From Streptomyces sp. B21-083 (GTDB lineage: Bacteria > Actinomycetota > Actinomycetes > Streptomycetales > Streptomycetaceae): a DNA stretch of 64,000 nt. Below are positions 17,497 through 25,017 of this stretch, in pieces. The position numbers and the translations under genes are program-made. The stretch's first letter is position 1; each line of letters starts with the position of its first letter. The stretch lies in the NCBI RefSeq assembly GCF_036898825.1, contig NZ_JARUND010000002.1:3844001-3908000 (forward strand). Reading direction: 5' to 3'. Under the pieces are notes generated by a model. The model was given only the letters and a program-made list of their open reading frames with translations. It was not told where the DNA came from and did no database searches.

Positions 17497-18012
17497 TCAC
17501 CGCCGCCCGGCCGACACCAAGCCCTCCATCGACTCCTCCTCCACCCGGTACGCCCGCCCCACCTCCGCCGCGACCAGTACCCCCGCCGCGATCACCAGCG
17601 TGAAGAACGCCCAGGTCAGGGGCCAGGCGTTGGCGAAGCCGTCGGGTGGTCCCGGCTGGGTGCTCAGGGAGACGTACATGAGGGCCGCCGGCGGGGCCGC
17701 GATCAGGAGCAGCGGCCAGCCCCGGCGGTCCCGGTGACCGAAGTAGGCGGCCAGGAGCAGCAGCAGGACGCCCAGGGCGGCGACCCCGACGCCCGTCACC
17801 GGGGTCGTCTCCTGCGTCGAACCCGAGGCCTCCGCCCGGTTGCGCAGATCCCAGGGGACGCAGACGACGTACGACGCCGAAGCGACGGCGACGCCGAACA
17901 CCCGTGTGAGCCAGCGCTCGACCCAGGGACGTGTCCGCAGCGGCCCGAGCAGCTTCCCGGTGGTGCCGGTGGTGCCGTTCCCCGTTATCTCGGTCATACG
18001 TACGAGGGTCAC
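17497..18012 (-). CDS. Membrane protein, hypothetical
   Basis: 171 aa from ATG 18012; a second ATG at 17997 (MTEITG) is an equally good start. Four hydrophobic segments: about residues 36-52 (VFGVAVASASYVVCVPW), 74-90 (GVAALGVLLLLLAAYFG), 98-117 and 128-150 (LTWAFFTLVIAAGVLVAAEV). No family recognised. The upstream 90 nt hold a 14-bp palindrome and three GTACTCAG repeats, which probably control this gene, since the DUF445 gene ends just upstream of them. Confidence 0.7.
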   Translation of the reverse strand: MTLVRMTEITGNGTTGTTGKLLGPLRTRPWVERWLTRVFGVAVASASYVVCVPWDLRNRAEASGSTQETTPVTGVGVAALGVLLLLLAAYFGHRDRRGWPLLLIAAPPAALMYVSLSTQPGPPDGFANAWPLTWAFFTLVIAAGVLVAAEVGRAYRVEEESMEGLVSAGRR

Positions 18013-18033
18013 CTGTCCGGAGACGGTCCGACA

Positions 18034-18077
18034 GAGTACGCGTACTCAGGTATCCGTACTCAGGTACGGGTACTCAG
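18034..18077. promoter_or_regulatory. Palindrome plus three 14-bp-spaced GTACTCAG repeats
   Basis: GAGTACGCGTACTC (18034-18047) is a perfect palindrome. GTACTCAG occurs at 18042-18049, 18056-18063 and 18070-18077, exactly 14 bp apart. The array lies 22-65 bp upstream of the start of the membrane protein gene at 18012, in the position of an operator. Confidence 0.6.
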
Positions 18078-18105
18078 CAGCGCGCCACCCCCGGCTGCAC
18101 CCCGA

Positions 18106-19506
18106 CTACACCCCCACCGTCCGCGACACCACGTAGATCAGCAGCCCCGCCAGTGAGCCGACCACCGTGCCGTTGATACGGATGAACTGCAGGTCACGGC
18201 CGATGTGTGCCTCGATCTTCTTCGTCGTGTGCTCGGCGTCCCAGCCCGCGACCGTGTCCGTGATCAGGGAGGTGATCTCGCCCTGGTAGGTCGTCACGAC
18301 GTACACCGCCGCGCCCTCCACCCAGCCGTCCACCTTGTTCTGCACCCCGGAGTCGACCGCCATCCGCGACCCCAGCGACAGCAGCGACGCCCGGACGCGC
18401 AGCCGCAGCTCACTGCGCTCGTCCTCCGCCGCCGAGACGATCATCGAGCGTACGGCCGTCCAGGCGGACGCGATCAGATCCTGGACCTCGCCGCGCCCCA
18501 GGACCTCGGTCTTCAGCCGCTCGACACGCGCGCGCGTGTCCGTGTCGGACTGGAGGTCGGAGGCGAAGTCGGTGAGGAAACGGTCCAGGGCGCCGCGCGC
18601 CGGGTGGGAGGGGGCATCCCGCATCTCGGTGACGAAGCGCAGCAGCTCCTTGTAGACGCGCTCGCCGACCTTCTTGTCGACGAACTTGGGCGTCCAGCCG
18701 GGCGCGCCGCCCTGCACGGCGCCCATGACCTCCTCCTCGTGCAGGACGAGCCAGTCGTGCGCGCGTACGCAGACCAGGTCGACGACCCTCCGGTGGCCGC
18801 CGTCGACGACGACCTTCTCCAGCATCTTGCCGATACCGGGCGCGATCTCCTGGGCGTCCGCCCGCCGGGTGATGGCCTCGCCGACGACCGCCTGGACGTC
18901 GGAGTCGCGCAGGACGGTGAGCGCCCCGCGCAGGGCGGCCGACAGCTCCGCCGTGACGCGGTCGGCGTGCTCCGGCTCGGCGAGCCACGTACCGAGGCGG
19001 CTGCCGATGCCCACGGCCCGCAGCCGTTGCCGTACGACATCCTGGGAGAGGAAGTTCTCGCCGACGAACTCGCCGAGGGAGACGCCGAGTTGGTCCTTCT
19101 TGGTGGGAATGATCGCGGTGTGCGGGATGGGCAGGCCGAGGGGATGACGGAAGAGGGCGGTGACCGCGAACCAGTCGGCCAGCGCGCCGACCATGCCCGC
19201 CTCGGCCGCCGCGGCGACGTATCCCGTCCAGGCACCGGCGCCCTGCTCACCGGCCCACTTGGCGAGGACGTACACGACGGCGACGAAGAGCAGCAGCCCG
19301 GTCGCCGTGAGCTTCATCCGGCGCACCCCGCGCATGCGCTCCTCGTCGGCGGGGCCGAAGGCGGTCATGGCGCGGCGCGGGTCCGTACCGGCAGGGGCGA
19401 CAGACGCGGCGGGCGCGGCGCGGGTCCGCCGCTGCCCGCCGTCAGTCATGGCAGTCCCGTCGGTCTCCTCGGTGCCGCCGTTCGATCCTGTTCTCGTCCG
19501 TTCCAT
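18106..19506 (-). CDS. DUF445 domain membrane protein
   Basis: 466 aa from ATG 19506, which has GGTGGAG upstream; a GTG at 19515 is also in frame. Hydrophilic N-terminus (about 65 residues), then a hydrophobic helix (MKLTATGLLLFVAVVYVLAKW), then the conserved DUF445 block AGMVGALADWFAVTALFRHPLG and PIPHTAIIPTKKDQLG. The middle is a long helical region and the C-terminus is a second membrane helix (VVGSLAGLLIYVVSRTVG). The family is a widespread YheB-like membrane protein group of unknown function. The gene is divergent from the SGNH hydrolase gene. Confidence 0.9.
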   Translation of the reverse strand: MERTRTGSNGGTEETDGTAMTDGGQRRTRAAPAASVAPAGTDPRRAMTAFGPADEERMRGVRRMKLTATGLLLFVAVVYVLAKWAGEQGAGAWTGYVAAAAEAGMVGALADWFAVTALFRHPLGLPIPHTAIIPTKKDQLGVSLGEFVGENFLSQDVVRQRLRAVGIGSRLGTWLAEPEHADRVTAELSAALRGALTVLRDSDVQAVVGEAITRRADAQEIAPGIGKMLEKVVVDGGHRRVVDLVCVRAHDWLVLHEEEVMGAVQGGAPGWTPKFVDKKVGERVYKELLRFVTEMRDAPSHPARGALDRFLTDFASDLQSDTDTRARVERLKTEVLGRGEVQDLIASAWTAVRSMIVSAAEDERSELRLRVRASLLSLGSRMAVDSGVQNKVDGWVEGAAVYVVTTYQGEITSLITDTVAGWDAEHTTKKIEAHIGRDLQFIRINGTVVGSLAGLLIYVVSRTVGV

Positions 19507-19700
19507 TCGCTCCACCGTTCAGTGATCCCTCACACATTGTCCCTTCCTGACCGACTCCTGGAACGGAACAAGAGTTCCCCGCGTATACCCGGAGGAGCCG
19601 ATCCACACTGTTCGGGCCGGCTCGCACAGGCCCATCCCGCATCATGGGCACAGCCCACCGGAGCCCCACGCTCCCCGCCGTACGAGGAGTTCCGCATCCC

Positions 19701-21047
19701 ATGACCAGGCGCCACGGTTATGGCCTGCTCGCCGCGATGATCACGCTCGTCGTGGCCGTGTCGGCCGCCATATACGTCGGGGCGACCCTTGACGACGGCA
19801 ACCGGCACTCGAGGTCCGTCAGCCAGGCACGCGACGACTCGGGCAACGGTGACTCCCCCGCGTCCACCGGCGCCTGGGTCGGCAGCTGGTCCGCCTCCCC
19901 CGTCGAGGGCGAGCCCGGCACCGAGATCCAGGGCCTGGCCGGCCGCTCCCTGCGCAACGTCGTGCACACGGCGGCCGGCGGTACGAGTGCCCGCGTCACG
20001 CTCTCCAACCTGTACGGCGAGCAGCCCCTGACCATCGACCACGCCTCGATCGCCGTCGCCGCCGCCGAGAACAGCGCCGCCGCCGACGCCGCCACCATGC
20101 GCCGGCTCACCTTCGGCGGCAGCCCCTCGGTGACCGTCGCGCCCGGACGGCAGATCGTCAGCGACGCGGTACGGATCACCGTCCCGCGCGACAGCGACGT
20201 CCTGGTGACGACGTACGCCGACCTCCCGTCCGGCCCGGTCACCTACCATCCGCGCGCCCGGCAGATCTCGTACTCCGCGCTGGGCGACCGCACCGAGGAC
20301 CCCCACGCCACGGCGTACACCGAGCGGACCGAGGCCTGGCGGTACGTCACCGCCCTGGACGTCCTCAGCAAGCAGGCCAACGGCACGATCGTCGCCCTCG
20401 GTGACTCGCTCACCGCCGGCAGCACGTCGACCGTGGGCGCGAACAGGCGCTGGCCCGACGTCCTCGCCGACCGGCTGCACGCGGCTGCCGAGGCCGGCGC
20501 GGACGTGCCCCGCTACAGCGTCGTCAACCAGGGCATCGGCGGCAACCGCGTCCTGCGGCCCGGCGGCAAGGGCACGCCGGCGCCCAACGCGAGCGGACTG
20601 ACCCGGTTCGGACGGGACGCCCTCGGCCGTACGAACGTCAAGGCCGTCGTCATCGACCTGGGCGTCAACGACATCCTGCGCGCCCGCGACCCGCGCACCC
20701 TGAAGGCGTCCGCGATAGTCGCCGGGCTGCGTGAGCTGGTGGCCGAGGCGCACGGGCGGGGCCTGACGGTGGTGGGGGCGACGCTGATGCCGTTCGGGGG
20801 GTTCCATGGGTACTCGGCGCCCACGGAGGCGTTGCGGCAGGCGGTGAACGCGGAGATCCGGGGTGGGCGGGTGTTCGACGCGTACGCGGACTTCGACAAG
20901 GCGTTGCGGGATCCGTACGATCCCTGGCGGTTCCGGGCGGAGTATGACTCCGGGGATCATCTGCATCCGAGTGACGCGGGGTATGCGCGGATGGCTGCGG
21001 TGTTCGACTTGGCGGATTTGAAGGGGGTTGCGCCGGCGCGGCTTTAG
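19701..21047 (+). CDS. Secreted/membrane-anchored SGNH (GDSL) hydrolase
   Basis: 448 aa from ATG 19701 (MTRRHGYG), with GAGGAG 11 nt upstream. A hydrophobic N-terminal segment (LLAAMITLVVAVSAAIYVGA, residues 8-28) anchors or exports it. SGNH blocks are clear: block I VALGDSLTAG (Ser about residue 235), block II GIGGNR, block III LGVNDI, block V DHLHPSDAGY (Asp and His of the triad). The N-terminal half (about residues 40-225) is a beta-rich accessory domain found in this Streptomyces subfamily. Expected to be an extracytoplasmic ester hydrolase; substrate unknown. Confidence 0.9.
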   Translation: MTRRHGYGLLAAMITLVVAVSAAIYVGATLDDGNRHSRSVSQARDDSGNGDSPASTGAWVGSWSASPVEGEPGTEIQGLAGRSLRNVVHTAAGGTSARVTLSNLYGEQPLTIDHASIAVAAAENSAAADAATMRRLTFGGSPSVTVAPGRQIVSDAVRITVPRDSDVLVTTYADLPSGPVTYHPRARQISYSALGDRTEDPHATAYTERTEAWRYVTALDVLSKQANGTIVALGDSLTAGSTSTVGANRRWPDVLADRLHAAAEAGADVPRYSVVNQGIGGNRVLRPGGKGTPAPNASGLTRFGRDALGRTNVKAVVIDLGVNDILRARDPRTLKASAIVAGLRELVAEAHGRGLTVVGATLMPFGGFHGYSAPTEALRQAVNAEIRGGRVFDAYADFDKALRDPYDPWRFRAEYDSGDHLHPSDAGYARMAAVFDLADLKGVAPARL

Positions 21048-21104
21048 GGATGCGGGCGGTTTGGGGGTGTGTTTGGGGTGCGTTGTTGGGTGCGGGCCCG
21101 TTGG

Positions 21105-21133
21105 GGCTGGTCGCGCAGTTCCCCGCGCCCCTA
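21105..21133. repeat. Dispersed Streptomyces GC repeat, copy 2
   Basis: One mismatch from the element at 17412-17440. Its 3' end runs directly into the first unit of the 31-bp tandem repeat array. Confidence 0.6.
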
Positions 21134-21328
21134 AAAGCGCTCAGTCACCGGTCCCTGCGACGGTAAAAGCCCTCAGTCACCGGTCCTCGACGGTAAAAGC
21201 GCTCAGTCCGCGTCGCTGAAAGCGCTCAGTCACCGTTCCCGCGCCGCTGAAAGCGCTCAGTCACCGTTCCCGCGCCCCTAAAAGCGCTCAGTCAACGTGT
21301 CCGCGACGGTAAAAGCGCTCAGTCGCCG
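21133..21328. repeat. Degenerate ~31-bp tandem repeat array (7 units)
   Basis: Units with the core AAAAGCGCTCAGTC start at 21133, 21165, 21195, 21217, 21248, 21280 and 21311, i.e. spacings mostly 30-32 bp with one of about 22. Each core contains AGCGCT; the linkers vary between GACGGT- and GCGCC-containing forms. The last unit overlaps the final codons and stop of the DUF1707 gene. The array fills the gap between two convergent genes. Confidence 0.8.
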
Positions 21329-21999
21329 TCTCTGCGTCGCTCCAGTTTCTCCTGGCGGCGTTCCTCCTTCAGGCGTTGGCGTTCTGCCTTTGGGAGTTTG
21401 CGGGTTACGCCCACTCCGCCCCAGAAGGCGAAGCCCTGGATGATCACTCGGGGGGCGCCGGGGTCGCCCAGTACCCCCTCCTGGCTGTGGTCGAAGCCGC
21501 CCATGATGCCGATGCCACGCACGACGACCTCGACGCCGGGCGGCACGACGACGTTCATGCCGCCCATGATCGCGACGCAGTTGACGACCACCTCACGGTC
21601 GGCGAAGTTCGCTTCACGCAGGTCGAGTTCACCGCCACCCCAGAACGTGAACGCGTTGAACTGCCGCGGCATCGTCCAGCGCCCCCCGCGCTGGAACCCG
21701 CCCATGACGGCGACGGCCCACCGCGAGGACCCCTCGCCCCCGACGATCCGGACCGGCCAACTCCCGCTCTCCGTAGGTTGCTTGACCATGCTCACGGCGG
21801 GCGCGCTCACCCCGGCCCCGGGCAGGTCACGGGTGATCGGCGTCAACTCGCCGTACGTACGCGCCTGGTAGGTCGCGTCGAGCCGTTCCTCGAACTCCGC
21901 CATGTCGAGCCGCCCCTCCGCGAGGGCGTCCCGCAGGATCTCGGCGACTCGTTCACGATCGGCGTCGGAAGCGCGCAGCTCCGGAAGGTCGTCCGTCAT
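21319..21999 (-). CDS. DUF1707 / LiaF-like protein
   Basis: 226 aa from ATG 21999. An N-terminal DUF1707 domain (about residues 7-62: RASDADRERVAEILRDALAEGRLDMAEFEERL) is followed by a beta-helical C-terminal region like LiaF/DUF2154 (about 85-195: FTFWGGGELDLREANF, VVVNCVAIMGGMNVVVP, VRGIGIMGGF), then a very basic tail of Lys/Arg/Glu. No transmembrane helix is seen. Such proteins are thought to sense or modulate envelope stress responses. The 3' end is overlapped by the last unit of a tandem repeat array, so the repeat has contributed the C-terminal codons. Confidence 0.88.
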   Translation of the reverse strand: MTDDLPELRASDADRERVAEILRDALAEGRLDMAEFEERLDATYQARTYGELTPITRDLPGAGVSAPAVSMVKQPTESGSWPVRIVGGEGSSRWAVAVMGGFQRGGRWTMPRQFNAFTFWGGGELDLREANFADREVVVNCVAIMGGMNVVVPPGVEVVVRGIGIMGGFDHSQEGVLGDPGAPRVIIQGFAFWGGVGVTRKLPKAERQRLKEERRQEKLERRRDGD

Positions 22000-22031
22000 G
22001 CACGCAGCCTACGAGGTCCCCGCGAGGGAGG

Positions 22032-23048
22032 CTACGAGACCACGCGCCCCGACTTCCCGGCCTGCTCGGCGTACATTTTCGCGATCACCGCCTCGATGTC
22101 CGGCTCCCGCACCGACAGGTCCACCAGCGGATACTCCGCCGCGATCCGCGCGACCAGCGGCGCCGCCGACTCCGACGCCGGGAACGCCAGCCACTGACGC
22201 GGACCCTCCACCCGTACGACCCGCGCCGACGGCACCTCGATCGGCGGCAGCTCACGCTCCAGGTCCACGACGAGGGTCCGCTCACTGTCCCCCACCTCGT
22301 GCAGGCCGGTCAGCGGACCGTCGTACATCAACCGGCCGTGGTCGATGACCATCACGCGCGAGCACAGCTGCTCGATGTCCTGGAGGTCGTGCGTCGTGAG
22401 CAGGACCGTCGTGCCGCGCTCGGCGTTCAGGTCACGCAGGAACTCGCGCACCCGGGCCTTCGAGATGACGTCCAGGCCGATCGTCGGCTCGTCGAGATAC
22501 AGCACCTCGGGATCGTGCAGCAGAGCCGCCGCGATGTCACCGCGCATCCGCTGCCCCAGGGACAGTTGACGAACCGGCACATCCAACAGGTCGCCCAGTT
22601 CGAGGAGTTCGACGCAACGGTCGAGGTTCTCCCGGTAACGGGCGTCCGGGATGCGGTACATGCGGTGCATCAGACTGTACGAGTCGATCAGCGGGAGGTC
22701 CCACCACAGCGTCGTACGCTGCCCGAACACCACCCCGATGCGCCGCGCGAGACGGGTGCGCTCACGGGACGGGTCGATACCGGCGACGCGCAACCGGCCG
22801 CCGCTGGGCGTGAGGATGCCCGTCAGCATCTTGATGGTCGTCGACTTCCCGGCGCCGTTCGGGCCGATGTAGCCGACCATCTCCCCGCGCGCCACCCGGA
22901 AGGAGATCGAGTCGACCGCCCGCACCTCGCGCCGCTCACTGCGCATGAACCCGGTCTTCTTGCGCACGTCGAAGACCTTCTCGACACCGTCCAGTTGGAT
23001 GAACGACTCGTTGAACTCCTCGATGGAACCGTCCACTTGACTGTCCAC
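22032..23048 (-). CDS. ABC transporter ATP-binding protein (ABC-2 exporter)
   Basis: 338 aa from GTG 23048, 5 nt after the permease stop; the frame's extension to 23948 is a shadow of the permease. The nucleotide-binding domain has Walker A GPNGAGKST, the variant signature LSLGQRMRGD, Walker B VLYLDEPT and a TTHD switch histidine. The N-terminus (VFDVRKKTGFMRSERREVRAVD) and the C-terminal 90-residue domain are typical of the group paired with DUF990-type permeases. It energises export by the two permeases upstream in the same operon. Substrate unknown. Confidence 0.95.
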   Translation of the reverse strand: MDSQVDGSIEEFNESFIQLDGVEKVFDVRKKTGFMRSERREVRAVDSISFRVARGEMVGYIGPNGAGKSTTIKMLTGILTPSGGRLRVAGIDPSRERTRLARRIGVVFGQRTTLWWDLPLIDSYSLMHRMYRIPDARYRENLDRCVELLELGDLLDVPVRQLSLGQRMRGDIAAALLHDPEVLYLDEPTIGLDVISKARVREFLRDLNAERGTTVLLTTHDLQDIEQLCSRVMVIDHGRLMYDGPLTGLHEVGDSERTLVVDLERELPPIEVPSARVVRVEGPRQWLAFPASESAAPLVARIAAEYPLVDLSVREPDIEAVIAKMYAEQAGKSGRVVS

Positions 23049-23053
23049 GCGCC

Positions 23054-24019
23054 CTAACTCCCCGTGCTCCGGTACGAAAGAAGTCCCGCTCGCCAGGCCA
23101 GCCCGGCGAGCACGCAGCAGCCCAGCGCCACCAGCGGCGACAGGAACGCCACCCACTGCGGCAGGCCGAGCGGGTAGGGGCGGCCCAGCACGTACAGCGC
23201 GGGCAGCCAGTTGACGAAGGCCAGCGGGACGACGAACGTCACCCCGCGCACCAGGTCCTGCGCGAACAGACCCGGCGGATACTGCAACAGCGTGGCACCG
23301 CCGTACGTGAACGCGTTCTGCACCTCGGAGGCGTCCCGGGCCACGAACTGGAAGGCCCCGCCCGCGACGAACACCGCGCAGAAGATCGCCCCGCCACTGA
23401 TCACCATCACCGGCAGCAACAGCACCTTCAGCACCGTCCAGTGGACGTCGTCGAGAGCCGTGAGGGAGTAGCCGAACACCAGCAGACCCTGGGTGATCCG
23501 GCCGAGACGGCGCAGCGCGAACCGGTCCGCGGCGACCTGCGCGAGCACCGGCGCCGGACGCACGAGCAGCGTGTCCAGGGTGCCGTCGCGGACCCGGCTC
23601 CCCAGCCGGTCCATCGACCCGACCACGAGGTCGGCGATCCCGAACGCGATCGAGGACAGCCCGTACAGAAACGCGATCTCGGGCAGCGAGTAGCCGCCGA
23701 GCCGGTCGATCTGGGAGAACATCAGCACGATCGCCAGGAAGTCGAGGCCGGTCGCCACGAAGTTCCCGAGCGTGGTCATCGCGAACGACACCCGGTAGGC
23801 CATCGTCGACCGGATCCACATCGCGGTGATCATCCGATAGGCCCGTACGCCGTCGAGCACCCGGCTGGTACGGCTCAGCGGCCCGTCGTCCCAGCCCCCG
23901 GCCCCGCCCGCTCGGCCCGCCCCGCCGATCCCGGCGTCGTCGGCCCACCGCTCGCCCCGCACACCGGTCTGCACCGCCCCCGCGACACCACCGGCACCGC
24001 CGACTCCCACGTCATCCAC
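23054..24019 (-). CDS. ABC-2 type permease, second subunit
   Basis: 321 aa from the start at 24019, overlapping the end of the first permease gene by 8 nt, so translation is coupled. After a Gly/Ala-rich N-terminal stretch of about 45 residues that looks poorly conserved (a start near MITAMWIR or at the SRTSRVLDG region is possible), six hydrophobic segments follow, with MAYRVSFAMTTLGNFVATGLDF and VRDGTLDTLLVRP as family signatures of ABC2_membrane_6 (DUF990). It forms the membrane channel together with the 24012-24812 product and the downstream ATPase. Confidence 0.9.
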   Translation of the reverse strand: MDDVGVGGAGGVAGAVQTGVRGERWADDAGIGGAGRAGGAGGWDDGPLSRTSRVLDGVRAYRMITAMWIRSTMAYRVSFAMTTLGNFVATGLDFLAIVLMFSQIDRLGGYSLPEIAFLYGLSSIAFGIADLVVGSMDRLGSRVRDGTLDTLLVRPAPVLAQVAADRFALRRLGRITQGLLVFGYSLTALDDVHWTVLKVLLLPVMVISGGAIFCAVFVAGGAFQFVARDASEVQNAFTYGGATLLQYPPGLFAQDLVRGVTFVVPLAFVNWLPALYVLGRPYPLGLPQWVAFLSPLVALGCCVLAGLAWRAGLLSYRSTGS

Positions 24020-24812
24020 CCTGAACCACCACCCGCCGAGTCGCGGCCGCCTGGACCAGACGCCCCACCGCCAGCAGCGCCACCGCCCACCCGGCCTGGA
24101 AGGCGTACGTCGCCACCGGATCCGCCTCGCCCAGCAGGATGTCCGCCGGCGCCTGGATCAGCGCCGCCCACGGCAGGGCCCGTACGATCTCGCCGAGCAG
24201 CCCCGGGAAGACGTTCAGCGGCAGCACCATGCCCGAGCAGAAGACACCCGCGAGCCACGCCATCTGGATGATGCCCGCGCCGTCAAGGAGCCAGAACGCG
24301 GCCAGCGCCATCAGGAACCGCAGCGAGTAGCTGACCAGCATCCCCAGGACGACCGCGCCCAGGAACGCCAGCCAGGTCAGCGGCGAGGCCGGGAGCGACA
24401 GGTCGAAGATCCACGCGCCGATCGCCACCGGGACCAGCCCCCTGCCCAGCAGGTGGAACAGGGCCCGCCCCATGTCCTGGGCCAGCCACCACAGCTGGAG
24501 GTCGGCCGGCCGGTACAGGTCGATCGCGATGTCACCCGTACGGATACGCTCGATCAGCTCCCCCTCGAATCCTGTACCCATCACGCACATGGTCATCAGC
24601 AGCGCCTGGCCCAGCCACACAAAGGTGAGAGCCTGGGACTGGTCGTACCCGCCCAGGTGCGGTCTCTCGTCCCACAGGGCGATGTACGTGTAGGCCAGGA
24701 TCACGCCAAAGACGGTGTTGGTCAGCACCCCCGCCAGCGTGGCCACCCGATAGGTGGCATACCGTCGGAAACCCCCCGCCGCGACGGCCGCGTACAACCG
24801 CCCAGAACCCAC
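24012..24812 (-). CDS. ABC-2 type permease, first subunit
   Basis: 266 aa from ATG 24812. Six hydrophobic segments; characteristic motifs are YATYRVATLAGVLTNTVFG near the N-terminus, LIERIRTGDIAIDLYRP in the middle and GMVLPLNVFPGLLGEIV near the C-terminus, all of the ABC2_membrane_6 family. It is the first gene of a tight three-gene exporter operon (permease, permease, ATPase) read leftward. The substrate is not predictable from sequence. Divergent from the penicillin-binding protein gene across about 205 nt. Confidence 0.9.
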   Translation of the reverse strand: MGSGRLYAAVAAGGFRRYATYRVATLAGVLTNTVFGVILAYTYIALWDERPHLGGYDQSQALTFVWLGQALLMTMCVMGTGFEGELIERIRTGDIAIDLYRPADLQLWWLAQDMGRALFHLLGRGLVPVAIGAWIFDLSLPASPLTWLAFLGAVVLGMLVSYSLRFLMALAAFWLLDGAGIIQMAWLAGVFCSGMVLPLNVFPGLLGEIVRALPWAALIQAPADILLGEADPVATYAFQAGWAVALLAVGRLVQAAATRRVVVQGG

Positions 24813-25017
24813 GACACCAGCCTTTCCCGACGCATCCGGACCGAAGCGCAGGAGCCTAGTCCGCCCTGCTGCCCGCCCGCCACGCGTTTTCGGGCAGGAA
24901 GCGTGCGTGGGTCAGGGAACTGATCGCCGGGTGCGACAGTCTTCAAGAGGGGGCGCAGAAAACGTTTGAAGTGGTGAATGAGGTCGTACGGCAACGTGCG
25001 ACGCGAAACAGGAGTCC

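Noticed and set aside
21133..21328. CRISPR array
   Set aside because: Units are tandem with degenerate linkers and no unique spacers, no leader, and no cas genes are in view.
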